A stretch of DNA of 64,000 nucleotides from Shewanella putrefaciens (GTDB lineage Bacteria; Pseudomonadota; Gammaproteobacteria; Enterobacterales; Shewanellaceae): assembly GCF_016406305.1 (NCBI RefSeq), contig NZ_CP066369.1:2064501-2128500 (forward strand). The letters run 5' to 3'. Below are positions 9,844-19,180 of this stretch, piece by piece. Below the pieces are notes generated by a model. It saw nothing but the letters and a program-made list of their open reading frames with translations. It was not told where the DNA came from and ran no database searches. The translations under genes were made by a program, and so were the position numbers. Each line of letters opens with the position of its first letter. Within the stretch, counting starts at the first letter, position 1.

Positions 9844-10047
9844 TCTTCTCGTTATTTATTAGGTTATTTTTATAGCACCAGCATAGACTTAGGTTTACGC
9901 TGGTGTTTTTCGTGCGATCAAGCTGATTACAAATCCAGCCAATGTGCGCAATATCTCAGACTTATTTGCTATAAAGATAGGATTTAGTTTTTAAATTTCG
10001 TATAATCCGCGCGAATTTTTCAAACTTGCTGACAAAGGAAGCTAGTT

Positions 10048-10479
10048 ATGGCGATCGAACGCACATTTTCTATTATCAAGCCTGATGCTGTTGCAAAAAA
10101 CCACATTGGTGCTATCTACAATCGTTTTGAAACTGCTGGTCTTAAGATCGTTGCAGCTAAAATGTTACACCTGACTAAAGAACAAGCCGAAGGTTTCTAT
10201 GCTGAGCATAGCGAGCGCGGTTTCTTCGGTGCCCTGGTTGCATTTATGACTTCTGGCCCAATCATGGTTCAAGTCTTAGAAGGCGAAAACGCTGTTTTAG
10301 CTCACCGTGAAATTTTAGGTGCGACTAACCCAGCTCAAGCGGCACCTGGTACTATCCGTGCCGATTTCGCTGAAAGCATCGACGAAAACGCAGCACACGG
10401 TTCAGACGCTGTTGAATCTGCAGCCCGTGAAATTGCTTATTTCTTCAGTGCTGAAGAACTGTGTCCACGTACTCGTTAA
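10048..10479 (+). CDS. ndk: Nucleoside diphosphate kinase
   Basis: Transfers gamma-phosphate between nucleoside tri- and diphosphates through a phosphohistidine. The 143 residues equal the E. coli length, with the catalytic His117 in [27 protein letters not shown] hexamer at 10001-10006 is a likely -10 element. The ATG follows AAAGGAAGCTAGTT. A clear intrinsic terminator lies 24 bases after the stop, so the gene is probably a single unit. Confidence 0.98.
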   Translation: MAIERTFSIIKPDAVAKNHIGAIYNRFETAGLKIVAAKMLHLTKEQAEGFYAEHSERGFFGALVAFMTSGPIMVQVLEGENAVLAHREILGATNPAQAAPGTIRADFAESIDENAAHGSDAVESAAREIAYFFSAEELCPRTR

Positions 10480-10502
10480 TCTGAGTACTAAGACTAAAGA
10501 AG

Positions 10503-10524
10503 GGAGCCTTATGGCTCCTTTTTT
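10503..10524 (+). terminator. Intrinsic terminator of ndk
   Basis: GGAGCC (10503-10508), loop TTAT, GGCTCC (10513-10518), then six T residues. This is the classic rho-independent form. Confidence 0.92.
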
Positions 10525-10649
10525 ATTGCCTTGAGAAAGTTGCTGGCAATCGGCCGCTACCGACCCAGATAGCGTTAATTTTAGTGTGAATTATAATATT
10601 TTGATTTTGTTGTGACTTTTTGTGACGCGCAAAAAAATTTGTCATCTGA

Positions 10650-10677
10650 CTTGAAATTCTACCTCCTGTCCTTATAT
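10650..10677 (+). promoter_or_regulatory. Heat-shock (sigma-32) promoter of ibpA
   Basis: CTTGAAA (10650-10656), a 13-base spacer and CCTTATAT (10670-10677) match the sigma-32 consensus CTTGAAA-N(12-14)-CCCCATNT well. Transcription would start near 10684, leaving an untranslated leader of about 140 bases. Confidence 0.8.
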
Positions 10678-10684
10678 CTGTTTT

Positions 10685-10823
10685 GGGATCGCTCGATGAG
10701 GCTCCCGATGTGAATTCTGTGCCGTAAGGACAGAAAGAGTAACAGGGCGAGACAGTATAAAAGTGTTTTCATTGTGAAAACCGTCCGCCGAATTTCCATA
10801 TTGCTTAAGACAAGGATATGAAT
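10685..10823 (+). promoter_or_regulatory. Probable ROSE-type RNA thermometer in the ibpA leader
   Basis: The long leader contains hairpins, such as GTTTTCA (10765-10771) pairing with TGAAAAC (10775-10781) and TTCTGT with ACAGAA near 10720. Its last part has TTGCT (10801-10805), seven bases, then AGGA (10813-10816). U(U/C)GCU facing the ribosome site is the hallmark of ROSE thermometers, which mask the start at low temperature and melt on heating. The start ATG at 10824 is seven bases after this AGGA. Confidence 0.7.
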
Positions 10824-11267
10824 ATGCGTAGCTATGATTTAACTCCACTTTACCGCAGTGCCATTGGTTTCGATCGTTTAGCACAGTTAGCGGAACATGC
10901 CGCAGCGAATAATGGTAACTCAGGTTATCCTCCCTATAACATTGAACTCCTTGGCGAAAATCGCTATCGGATCACTATGGCTGTCGCAGGGTTTTCGATG
11001 GAAGAACTTGAGATCAGCAGTGAAGGCGAAAAGTTATTGGTAAAAGGCAATAAAGCCGAAAGCCAAACCGAGCGTAAATACCTGTATCAAGGTATTGCCG
11101 AACGTGGGTTTGAGCGCACTTTCCAGTTAGCAGACTATGTTACTGTGCTGGGCGCAAGTTTAGAAAATGGTTTGCTGAACATTGACTTAGTGCGTGAGAT
11201 CCCTGAAGCATTAAAACCACGCAAGATTGAGATCACTTCATCACGTTTATTAGATAACCAATCTTAA
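10824..11267 (+). CDS. ibpA: Small heat-shock protein IbpA (Hsp20 family)
   Basis: Holdase chaperone that coats aggregated proteins and keeps them ready for refolding. The 147-residue product starts [19 protein letters not shown], as in E. coli IbpA. The alpha-crystallin core runs from about residue 35 to 130, with [19 protein letters not shown] and [13 protein letters not shown], and a short tail ends near KIEITSS. ATG 10824 was chosen over ATG 10818 because only the former has correct spacing from AAGGA. The upstream sigma-32 promoter and ROSE-like leader give double heat control. Confidence 0.95.
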   Translation: MRSYDLTPLYRSAIGFDRLAQLAEHAAANNGNSGYPPYNIELLGENRYRITMAVAGFSMEELEISSEGEKLLVKGNKAESQTERKYLYQGIAERGFERTFQLADYVTVLGASLENGLLNIDLVREIPEALKPRKIEITSSRLLDNQS

Positions 11268-11291
11268 TCACCCGCTGATGGTTAATATGAA

Positions 11292-11314
11292 AAGGGGAGC
11301 TTAATGCTCCCCTT
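11292..11314. terminator. Hairpin between convergent ibpA and ilvH
   Basis: AAGGGGAGC (11292-11300), loop TTAAT, GCTCCCCTT (11306-11314). The arms carry A and T at their ends, so the hairpin can stop transcription from both sides. Confidence 0.88.
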
Positions 11315-11334
11315 AATTTATGTTGATGTTAACC

Positions 11335-11829
11335 TTAGGCTTTCATGGCTTTCTCGCCGCGTGCAAGGCCCACAACCCCCGAGCGTGATACTTCGACCAC
11401 TTTAGTCACTTCACCCATGGCATGGATAAAGGCATCGAGCTTTTCGGTGGTGCCCACCAATTGTATGGTATAGAGATTGGCGGTGACATCGACGATTTGG
11501 CCACGGAAGATATCGGCGGTGCGCTTAATTTCCTCCCTAAACTCACCTTGGGCCCGCACCTTCACGAGGGCGAGTTCTCGCTCTATGTAGGCCGACTCTG
11601 TGATGTTGGATACCTTGAGCACATCGATCAGCTTGTGCAGTTGTTTCTCGATTTGCTCGAGGACCATTTCATCGGCGACCACGGTAATATTGAGGCGCGA
11701 CAGCGTATTATCATCGGTTGGGGCGACCGTCAGACTTTCGATGTTATAGCCACGTTGTGAAAACAGTCCGACAACACGTGAAAGGGCGCCGGATTGGTTT
11801 TCTAATAAAACAGATATAATTCGACGCAT
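11335..11829 (-). CDS. ilvH: Acetolactate synthase III small regulatory subunit IlvH
   Basis: Regulatory subunit giving valine feedback inhibition to acetohydroxyacid synthase. The 164 residues hold an N-terminal ACT domain ([23 protein letters not shown]) and a C-terminal ACT-like domain. The start ATG at 11829 overlaps the stop of ilvI by one base (TAATG), which signals translational coupling; a longer in-frame start at 11856 would lie inside ilvI and is rejected. Confidence 0.96.
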   Translation of the reverse strand: MRRIISVLLENQSGALSRVVGLFSQRGYNIESLTVAPTDDNTLSRLNITVVADEMVLEQIEKQLHKLIDVLKVSNITESAYIERELALVKVRAQGEFREEIKRTADIFRGQIVDVTANLYTIQLVGTTEKLDAFIHAMGEVTKVVEVSRSGVVGLARGEKAMKA

Positions 11830-13547
11830 TAGCATTTCTCCGTTTTGCTGAGCCACATTTCATTCATCGCGCCACCACGGATCAACATGGGGTACACGTG
11901 CTCTGTTTCATCTACCATGATGTCGATAAACACCAGTCTGTTCTTCATGGCGAGGGCTTCGGCCATCTTAGATTCAAGCTCGGCGGGATCGCTAATCGTC
12001 ATGCCAACATGGCCATAGGCTTCGGCAATTTTGGCAAAATTAGGCACTGAATCCATATAGGAATGGGAGTGACGGCCAGAGTAAATCATGTCCTGCCACT
12101 GCTTTACCATCCCGAGGAAACGGTTGTTTAAGTTGATAATTTTAACCGGAATATCGTATTGCAGAGCGGTCGATAGCTCTTGAATATTCATCTGGATTGA
12201 GCCATCCCCCGTGACACAGACTACGGTTTCATCGGGCATGGCAAATTTTACGCCCATTGCCGCAGGCAAACCAAAGCCCATGGTGCCTAACCCCCCCGAA
12301 TTTATCCAGCGGCGCGGCTTATCGAAGGGATAGTAGAGCGCGGCAAACATTTGATGCTGGCCCACATCTGAGGCGACATAGGCATCGCCATTGGTGAGCT
12401 TGTATAAGGTTTCAATTACTTGTTGCGGCTTAATACGACCACTGTCTTTGTCATAGGCTAAAGATTGACGAGCACGCCACTGGGCGATTTCCTGCCACCA
12501 TTGGTTCAATGCTTCGGTGTCATTATGCTCATCGGATTCATCAAGGAGGGCTAACATGCTGTCGAGCACGCTGTCTGCTGAGCCGACAATGGGGATATCC
12601 ACCCGTACGGTTTTTGAAATCGAAGACGGATCGATATCTATATGTAAAATAGTGGCGTTAGGGCAATATTTCTCGACATTATTGGTGGTTCTGTCATCGA
12701 AACGCACGCCAATTCCAAAGATTAAGTCGCAGTTATGCATGGTCATATTGGCTTCATATCGACCGTGCATGCCAAGCATACCTAAGCTGTTTTTGTGGGT
12801 GCTAGGAAAAGCGCCAAGCCCCATTAAGGTACTGACGACGGGGATGTTCAGTCTTTCTGCCAACTTAAGGATTTGTTTATCACAGCCAGAGATAATGGCG
12901 CCACCACCGACATAGAGTACGGGCTTTTTCGCGGCAAGTAGGGCCTGTAACCCTCGGCGGATCTGGCCTTTATGCCCGGATGTGGTCGGATTATAGGAGC
13001 GCATTTTGACGCTCTCTGGGTAAATATATTCGTGTAGCAGGGCCGGATTTAAACAATCCTTGGGCAGATCGACAACCACAGGACCAGGGCGGCCAGTGGA
13101 TGCAATATAAAACGCTTTTTTAATGATCTCAGGGATTTGAGTCGGATCTTGTACTAAAAAGCTGTGTTTCACCACCGGGCGGGAGATACCTATCATATCG
13201 CATTCTTGGAAGGCATCATTACCGATCAAATTGCTTGGGACCTGGCCAGACAAGACAACCAGTGGGATGGAATCCATATAAGCGGTGGCAATACCCGTAA
13301 TGGCATTGGTGGCACCCGGACCTGAGGTGACTAATACCACGCCCACTTTACCCGTGGCGCGGGCATAGCCATCGGCCATATGTACGGCTGCTTGTTCATG
13401 GCGAACGAGTATGTGTTCAATACCGGGGATAAGGTGCAGGGCGTCGTAGATATCTAACACTGAGCCGCCAGGATAACCAAATATGTGCTTTACACCCTCG
13501 TCGATCAAGGATCGCACTATCATACTGGCGCCGGATAACTTTTCCAT
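11829..13547 (-). CDS. ilvI: Acetolactate synthase III large catalytic subunit IlvI
   Basis: Thiamine-diphosphate enzyme that condenses pyruvate to acetolactate or with 2-oxobutyrate, the first shared step of branched-chain amino acid synthesis. The 572 residues show [15 protein letters not shown], the active-site Glu in [20 protein letters not shown] and the TPP/Mg2+ site [18 protein letters not shown]-binding and C-terminal TPP domains are intact. It forms an operon with ilvH. The 340 bases upstream (13548-13888) contain no gene and probably hold its promoter, but I cannot identify a leader peptide or operator. Confidence 0.97.
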   Translation of the reverse strand: MEKLSGASMIVRSLIDEGVKHIFGYPGGSVLDIYDALHLIPGIEHILVRHEQAAVHMADGYARATGKVGVVLVTSGPGATNAITGIATAYMDSIPLVVLSGQVPSNLIGNDAFQECDMIGISRPVVKHSFLVQDPTQIPEIIKKAFYIASTGRPGPVVVDLPKDCLNPALLHEYIYPESVKMRSYNPTTSGHKGQIRRGLQALLAAKKPVLYVGGGAIISGCDKQILKLAERLNIPVVSTLMGLGAFPSTHKNSLGMLGMHGRYEANMTMHNCDLIFGIGVRFDDRTTNNVEKYCPNATILHIDIDPSSISKTVRVDIPIVGSADSVLDSMLALLDESDEHNDTEALNQWWQEIAQWRARQSLAYDKDSGRIKPQQVIETLYKLTNGDAYVASDVGQHQMFAALYYPFDKPRRWINSGGLGTMGFGLPAAMGVKFAMPDETVVCVTGDGSIQMNIQELSTALQYDIPVKIINLNNRFLGMVKQWQDMIYSGRHSHSYMDSVPNFAKIAEAYGHVGMTISDPAELESKMAEALAMKNRLVFIDIMVDETEHVYPMLIRGGAMNEMWLSKTEKC

Positions 13548-13888
13548 GTGGAAACTCCTATTGCTATAGTACCGTTACGGTAAACAGTATTGTGTTACAG
13601 CGACGGTAATCGCTCTAAAAATAAGCCTGAAGGGTAATTCAGACTCCGATTGCTGAACTTAGGCCATAAAGCGCTAAGTGACTCATCCCTTTGGATGCAG
13701 CAGCTGTTGCAATGAACAGATTTTCATCATATTCAAAAAAAACAACATATCAAGCCTTTTATGTAAAAAATAACCAACTTGAAACTTTTTCATCTTTGCA
13801 TGGCGAGGAATGGGCATAATGCGCTAGATAATTTAGAATGCTTTATTATCGAAGTTTATATTTTTCATAGTGTTAGGTGAGTAAATAA
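13548..13888. other. Noncoding region upstream of ilvI
   Basis: AT-rich, with no convincing frame. It must carry the minus-strand ilvI promoter. No attenuator or leader peptide rich in branched-chain codons could be found by eye. Confidence 0.5.
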
Positions 13889-13917
13889 CAAAAACGGCAC
13901 TATAAGTGCCGTTTTTG
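13889..13917 (-). terminator. Intrinsic terminator after the Bcr/CflA gene
   Basis: Thirteen-base arms (13889-13901 and 13905-13917) pair perfectly around ATA; the core is ACGGCACT/AGTGCCGT flanked by A and T runs. It lies 47 bases past the stop of the minus-strand exporter gene and could also work on the opposite strand. Confidence 0.9.
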
Positions 13918-13963
13918 TGTGGGATGTTAGATAAGCAGATGCTTAAGTAATTGCGGATTGAGG

Positions 13964-15205
13964 TTACTTATTTGCAACATCCTTTGGCTGTCTTTGGTGT
14001 TTTGGGCGATTAAACTGGCAAATTCCAACTAAGAGCACCGCGCCTAACATCAATGCAGAGAAGGGCACTGCGGTACCGTTATAAAATACGGCGAGTAAGG
14101 GGCCCGCAAGTGCGCCAAAGCCAAATCTTAGGGTTCCGATAACGGCGGTTGCTGTGCCTGTCTCTTGCTTAAACTTCATTAACACTATGGCATCGGCATT
14201 GACCGACATGATCCCTAGGCTTCCCATCAGGGGTATGAGCATAAGCACAGTAAAGTGATAACTCATATCCAGTAGATTCACCGAGAGTAAACCAATCCCT
14301 GCAAGTGCGCCGAAAAAAGTCGAGACGTGCAACATTCGCAGCGAACCATAGCGACTGACAATGCGGGTATTGATAATATTGGCTAGCATCAGGGCGCCGA
14401 CATTGATGCTGAATAAAATGGCAAATAAGGACTTGTCTAAGGAGAACACTTCCATATAAACAAAGGGGGAGGCGGTGAGATAACAGAAAAATGCGAAGGA
14501 GGTTAACACTCCGCTGGCAATGTTGAGTTTAACGCCGGGGCGTGAAAACACTGTGGCATAGGCCCCAAGAAAGGACTTTTGGCTGCGGGTATTGAGATCT
14601 TTATCACTGGGCATTTTCAGCAGAATTAGCACCAAAAATAATAGCAGCAAGGCATAGGCCGATTGAATGAAAAAAATCAGGTGCCATTCACCTAACTCTA
14701 AAATCAGGCTGCCAATACTCGGTGCGAGTAATGGGGCTAACATCATGATAAGGCTGACGTAAGACATGCCCTTAGCCGTGTTATCGCCATAAACTTCTTT
14801 GATATAACCAGGCACAACGACTGTCGCAGCGGCACCGATAAAGGCCTGTAAAAAGCGCAGTACCAGAAATACTTCAACCTCCTGCGCTAATCCAATCAAT
14901 AGGCTTATCAACATAAAGCCTGTCAGGCCCATAATGACCATAGGCCGGCGTCCAATACGGTCGGCTAGTGGTCCAAAACACAACATACCTAGGGCATAAC
15001 CGCCTAAATAGAGGCTTAAGGATTGCTGCACTGTCGTGATATCGGTGTGAAAACTTTGCGCCAATGTCGCCATGGCGGGTAAATACATGTCGATAGCCAA
15101 AGGCGTGATCGCCACTATGGCGGCGAGCATAGGAATAAGCAGCGCGAGATGGGGAATAGATCTGTTGCTAGTCGCAGAATGTGTTGGTTGTGATTGTGGG
15201 TCCAC
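13964..15205 (-). CDS. Bcr/CflA-family multidrug efflux MFS transporter
   Basis: Twelve-helix drug:proton antiporter of the inner membrane, 413 residues, of the bicyclomycin/chloramphenicol resistance family. The first helix is followed by TPLAIDMYLPAMATLAQSF, a hallmark of the Bcr group, and then by GYALGMLCFGPLADRIGRRPMVIMG, the MFS motif A between helices 2 and 3. VVPGYIKEVYGDNTAKGMSY is the family loop after helix 4. It is transcribed alone, with its own terminator. The substrate cannot be told from sequence. Confidence 0.9.
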   Translation of the reverse strand: MDPQSQPTHSATSNRSIPHLALLIPMLAAIVAITPLAIDMYLPAMATLAQSFHTDITTVQQSLSLYLGGYALGMLCFGPLADRIGRRPMVIMGLTGFMLISLLIGLAQEVEVFLVLRFLQAFIGAAATVVVPGYIKEVYGDNTAKGMSYVSLIMMLAPLLAPSIGSLILELGEWHLIFFIQSAYALLLLFLVLILLKMPSDKDLNTRSQKSFLGAYATVFSRPGVKLNIASGVLTSFAFFCYLTASPFVYMEVFSLDKSLFAILFSINVGALMLANIINTRIVSRYGSLRMLHVSTFFGALAGIGLLSVNLLDMSYHFTVLMLIPLMGSLGIMSVNADAIVLMKFKQETGTATAVIGTLRFGFGALAGPLLAVFYNGTAVPFSALMLGAVLLVGICQFNRPKHQRQPKDVANK

Positions 15206-15600
15206 TGTTACCTCGGGTGGCGAAAGAATTGAAAGAGCCTGCTCTGTGTTGCGCCTTGTGTTCCAAATTGTACTAGGACAATCTACTCAATAGTCCATCC
15301 CCTTAAATAATTTGAATTTGCAATCCTTATGACATTGCAAAGGGGTATTGGGATGGGGTTGAGTTCAAAGAGGTGACTACTTCGATCAATATGTTGTGCA
15401 TATTGCTAATGTATAACTAGCACATATCACAAACGCATATCACGAAAGAGCTTAGGCAATAGCATAGTAAAGTGCTCGGACAAATAAACCAATCTTGATG
15501 ACGGGATCTTTACACTTAAATTGTAACGAAAATGAATTTCGAGCTTTATGCCTGAATTACAGCGCCGCCAGCATCGTCTTGTCAGTCATTCGTTTGATGT
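15206..15600. other. Noncoding region between the Bcr exporter and the Pho box
   Basis: About 395 bases between divergent genes with no supported frame. It contains two copies of CATATCAC near 15424 and 15436 but no further recognisable signal; the exporter promoter must be on the minus strand near its left end. Confidence 0.5.
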
Positions 15601-15630
15601 TGTCACTCTAGTGTCATATCCATGTCATCT
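15601..15630 (+). promoter_or_regulatory. Pho box (PhoB binding repeats)
   Basis: TGTCA occurs at 15601, 15612 and 15623, exactly 11 bases apart, in the contexts TGTCACT, TGTCATA and TGTCATC. PhoB binds CTGTCAT direct repeats with an 11-base period, so this is three consecutive half-sites. The box ends about 75 bases before the lipoprotein start and overlaps the long version of that frame, which argues against a start at 15622. Confidence 0.8.
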
Positions 15631-15705
15631 CACCGTCTTGAATGCGGATTAGTGTTACGGGATTTATTTTACCCGACGAATAACAATACATTCAGGAATG
15701 ATGCA

Positions 15706-17580
15706 ATGAACATAAAACGACTGCCACTTGCTGGCGCTATAGTGGCGAGCCTATTACTTGGAGCCTGTAGCGGTGATGATGGTACTAATGGCGAGCAGGG
15801 GGATAACGGCTTAAATGCGTTGGTTAAAGTGACGCCCTTATCTATAGGTGATACCCATTGTCCCGCCGGTGGTCAGCGTATCGACACGGGTTTAGATGCT
15901 AACGCCAATGGTCAATTGGAAGACACAGAGATTGATGCCGCGCAAACACAGTTTATCTGCCAACCTCAGTCGGCGACGGTTAGTGCTGAGCTAATTGGTC
16001 GCCATCAAACGGGGGTTTATGGCTTAAGTGCGGCGGAAATTGTTGAATACTATAGTGCTGGCCAACGTATTTTTGTGGTCAATGCGATCAGCGGGAAAGT
16101 CGACATCATTGATGCAAGTTTATTGGCGAGCGCACCTAAGGCCTCTGAACCATTAGCCTTGAATAATCTTGATAAGTTAGGCGAGCTGGATGTCGCTAAA
16201 GATATTGGCCTAAGTTTTATGGGCAGTGTTAACAGTGTCAGTATTTCGGGCAATTTATTAGCGGCGGCAATTGAGCGGGGTGATGCTGCGGGTAATAAGA
16301 CTCAAGCCAATGGTTTTGTCGCGTTTTATCAGTTAAATGGCACTGAAGTACCCCAGTTTATCAGTGCGGTTGAAGTCGGCGCTTTACCGGATAATGTGGT
16401 TTTTAGTCACGATGGTCAAACCCTGTTGGTCGCCAATGAAGGTGAACCTAATCAAGACTATAGTATTGATCCTGAAGGCAGTGTTGCCATGATTAAACTG
16501 GTGGATGGCAAGCCTGCAACCACTGCAACCTTAGTCGGCTTTAGTGAGTTTAATCAGGGCGGGACCCGCAATAATGAAATCACTAAGGCGATCAAGATTA
16601 ATGGGCCAATGGCGAGTGTTGCCCAGGATTTAGAGCCTGAATATATCAGTATCAGTCCGGATAACAGCCGTGCCTTTGTAAGCCTACAGGAAAACAATGC
16701 CATCGCCGTAATCGATATCGCTACTGCCAAAGTGGATAAGATTTTACCCTTGGGCTTAAAGGATTACGGTCTTGATGTGAATAAAATTGATGCGAGTGAC
16801 AAGGATGATATGGCCAATCTGCAGGCCTATGCGGGTGTCTATGGCATGTATCAAGCCGATACTCTCGCGAGCTATCGCTGGAATAATACCGACTTTATTG
16901 TGACGGCTAATGAAGGGGATTCCCGTGATTATGCTGGCTTTTCTGAAGAAGCCCGCGCTGGGGATTTAGTCCTCGACCCCAACCATCCGCAATTTGCCGC
17001 CGCTAAGGATAAGACCCAATTAGCCCGTCTTAAAGTGACAAAGAGTATGGGGGATGATGACAATGATGGCGATTACGACAAAATCGTCAGTTTTGGCGCT
17101 CGCTCCTTTTCAATTTGGACGGCCGACGGTCAACAGGTTTTCGACAGTGGCAATGATTTTGAACGGATCACCGCCGCGTTACTCAATGGTAATTTCAACA
17201 ATAACAATGAAGAAAACAAAGGCGATAGCCGCAGCGACGATAAAGGTCCAGAGCCAGAGGCTCTAGTTCTTGGCAAAATTGGCCAAAAACACTATGCCTT
17301 TATCGGCCTAGAGCGCACCTCGGGTTTTATGATTTACGACGTGACCAATCCCTTCAATGTGCAGTTTGTTGACTATGTGGTCAACCGTGACTTTGAGGCG
17401 GACTTCACCATAGATACCGAAACTGGTGAAGTGAAAGGTGATGCGAGTTTAGCGGGGGATTTAGGCCCCGAAGGAATGAAGTTTGTGAGTGCAGATAAGA
17501 GTCCGAATGGCCAGCCATTATTAATCATTGGTAATGAAGTCAGCGGCACAACCAGTGTCTACCAGATTAAAGTGCAGTGA
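15706..17580 (+). CDS. Choice-of-anchor I lipoprotein with beta-propeller, probable phosphate-starvation gene
   Basis: Predicted lipoprotein of 624 residues. The signal peptide ends in LLLGAC, a lipobox with the lipid-bearing Cys near residue 21. A short DUF7151-like module follows (GLDANANGQLEDTEIDAAQT). The rest looks like a beta-propeller of the choice-of-anchor I / esterase-like phytase type, with LVANEGEPNQDYSIDPEGSV, VTANEGDSRDYAGFSEEARA and KGPEPEALVLGKIGQKHYAF; such proteins are sometimes labelled alkaline phosphatase. I chose ATG 15706, seven bases after AGGAA, because it begins the signal peptide. The Pho box upstream implies induction when phosphate is scarce and fits a role in organic-phosphate use, but that role is inference. 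Confidence 0.82.
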   Translation: MNIKRLPLAGAIVASLLLGACSGDDGTNGEQGDNGLNALVKVTPLSIGDTHCPAGGQRIDTGLDANANGQLEDTEIDAAQTQFICQPQSATVSAELIGRHQTGVYGLSAAEIVEYYSAGQRIFVVNAISGKVDIIDASLLASAPKASEPLALNNLDKLGELDVAKDIGLSFMGSVNSVSISGNLLAAAIERGDAAGNKTQANGFVAFYQLNGTEVPQFISAVEVGALPDNVVFSHDGQTLLVANEGEPNQDYSIDPEGSVAMIKLVDGKPATTATLVGFSEFNQGGTRNNEITKAIKINGPMASVAQDLEPEYISISPDNSRAFVSLQENNAIAVIDIATAKVDKILPLGLKDYGLDVNKIDASDKDDMANLQAYAGVYGMYQADTLASYRWNNTDFIVTANEGDSRDYAGFSEEARAGDLVLDPNHPQFAAAKDKTQLARLKVTKSMGDDDNDGDYDKIVSFGARSFSIWTADGQQVFDSGNDFERITAALLNGNFNNNNEENKGDSRSDDKGPEPEALVLGKIGQKHYAFIGLERTSGFMIYDVTNPFNVQFVDYVVNRDFEADFTIDTETGEVKGDASLAGDLGPEGMKFVSADKSPNGQPLLIIGNEVSGTTSVYQIKVQ

Positions 17581-17669
17581 TCGTAAATTCAAAACGGCTA
17601 TAGATGCGGATTTCATAAGGTATGAGGTGCTGTAGTTTACCTGTATCTAACCGCGATTAGTGTAAAACC

Positions 17670-17699
17670 AACGCCAGAGCACTTCTCTGGCGTTTTTAT
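17670..17699. terminator. Terminator between convergent lipoprotein and MocR genes
   Basis: AACGCCAGAG (17670-17679), loop CACTT, CTCTGGCGTT (17685-17694), then a T-rich run. The position between convergent genes suggests two-way use. Confidence 0.9.
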
Positions 17700-17727
17700 T
17701 GGTTTGAAACTGGTTGATCGCTAAAAA

Positions 17728-19086
17728 TTACACCACTGAATAGGCATTTTGCATTAGGGTCTGGCAAGTCGATTCGATGCAATCTAATGCGTGTTGAAAT
17801 TGGGCTTCATTTTCGGCGCCCCCTAGGCTTAAGCGAATAAAATTATCGTGGCAGTTAAAGTCATCACCGTTGCGGATCAGCACGCCTTTGGCCGCAAGTG
17901 CAGTCACTAAATGATGGGCTTTAAGATCTTCAGGTAATTGCAACCAACCATTTAAGCCACGCCATCTCTGTGTTAACCCAAGGCGTTGCCCCATGGCGAT
18001 ACAAAGGTTTTGCCGCTGACGCACTATGGCATCCCTATTGGCGGTGATCTGTCCTTTTTTAATCAACAGGCAGGCAATTTCCACATTAAGGGGCGACACC
18101 ATCCAGCACTGGCTGTGGATAGCCAATCGAATGGGGGCAATGAGGGCTTCTGGGACTAACATAAATCCTTGCCTTAAGCCTCCAGAAAACAACTTAGAGA
18201 GGCTTGAAATATAAATCACCCTTGGGATGCCTAAGTCCTTTGCCAATTGCCACAGCGGGGGATGCCATTCCTCGGGTAAGCAATAATTGACATCATCTTC
18301 AATAATATAAAATTGATATTGCTGGGCAAGCTCTAGGAGTTTTAGCCTCTGTTCATCACTGTACTGGATGCAGGTCGGATTTTGATTATTGAGGGTGAGA
18401 TACACTAGCTTGGGCTGGTGAATTTGCACTAAAGCTTCAAAACGTGCCAGTTCTAGGCCGTCAGTTGTGAGGGGGACGCCAATGCTATTTACCCCTAATT
18501 GCTTCGCACAAATGCGCACACCGGGATAACTATATTGCTCGTGCAACAGCATATCGCCCTTAGATAACAAGGCGTTCAAGCAGGCGAAGATAGCCTGTTG
18601 ACCGCCGTGGGTGAAGACTAGCTGCTCCACACTCTGCTCGATTCCCCGTTGATTGAGCCATTGGTGAAAAACCTGCTGGTGTTGATCTAATGGATTGGTG
18701 CGATAACCCAACAATTGGCTCAATTTAGTGGGATCTTTCGCTAATTGGCTGAGGCAATCACTTAGGGTACTGATTTGATCCGTAAGTGGTTGTTGGCAGG
18801 TCGCCATATTGAGTTGTGCATGGCCAGGCTCTGGGACGGGGGAGGCATTGACATAGGTGCCATCGCCAATCCTCGCCTCTACATAACCCCGTTGCTCCGC
18901 GAGTGCGTAGGCGCGGGTGACAGTGCCAATCGTCATACCTAATGCATCGGCTAAGCGGCGTTGCGACGGTAATTTGCAGCCGTGGGGCAAGTCTTTCTGC
19001 AAGATCCCTTGTTCTATCGCACTGACTAAGCGCTGATATTTGGGACCTGAAAACACAGTTAGATCGGGCGTCCAAATTGTATCCAT
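17728..19086 (-). CDS. MocR-type regulator (GntR HTH fused to PLP aminotransferase)
   Basis: Chimeric transcription factor of 452 residues. Residues 10-80 are a GntR winged helix (LPSQRRLADALGMTIGTVTRAYALAE); the remainder has the fold type I aminotransferase domain with the PLP lysine in ISSLSKLFSGGLRQGF. MocR proteins use PLP or an amino-compound aldimine as a signal. The start at 19086 was chosen over 19149 because a strong promoter lies at 19121-19149, within the longer frame. It is divergent from a LysE exporter, so it probably controls amino-acid export and itself. The ligand is unknown. Confidence 0.88.
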   Translation of the reverse strand: MDTIWTPDLTVFSGPKYQRLVSAIEQGILQKDLPHGCKLPSQRRLADALGMTIGTVTRAYALAEQRGYVEARIGDGTYVNASPVPEPGHAQLNMATCQQPLTDQISTLSDCLSQLAKDPTKLSQLLGYRTNPLDQHQQVFHQWLNQRGIEQSVEQLVFTHGGQQAIFACLNALLSKGDMLLHEQYSYPGVRICAKQLGVNSIGVPLTTDGLELARFEALVQIHQPKLVYLTLNNQNPTCIQYSDEQRLKLLELAQQYQFYIIEDDVNYCLPEEWHPPLWQLAKDLGIPRVIYISSLSKLFSGGLRQGFMLVPEALIAPIRLAIHSQCWMVSPLNVEIACLLIKKGQITANRDAIVRQRQNLCIAMGQRLGLTQRWRGLNGWLQLPEDLKAHHLVTALAAKGVLIRNGDDFNCHDNFIRLSLGGAENEAQFQHALDCIESTCQTLMQNAYSVV

Positions 19087-19120
19087 GACAATAAATCCAT
19101 TGATCTCTAATATTCGCAGC

Positions 19121-19149
19121 ATATTATTCATTGCATCGTTTTGTGTCAA
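19121..19149 (-). promoter_or_regulatory. Promoter of the MocR gene
   Basis: On the minus strand TTGACA (19149-19144), 17 bases, TAATAT (19126-19121). This near-consensus sigma-70 promoter would start RNA near 19113 and sets the coding start at 19086. Confidence 0.8.
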
Positions 19150-19153
19150 TCAA

Positions 19154-19165
19154 TGTATGCATACA
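19154..19165. promoter_or_regulatory. Palindromic operator between mocR and lysE
   Basis: TGTATGCATACA is a perfect 12-base palindrome. It lies just upstream of the mocR -35 element and 15 bases before the lysE start codon, well placed to control both genes. It is the natural candidate for the MocR site. Confidence 0.6.
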
Positions 19166-19180
19166 ATTTTAAGGGTGACT

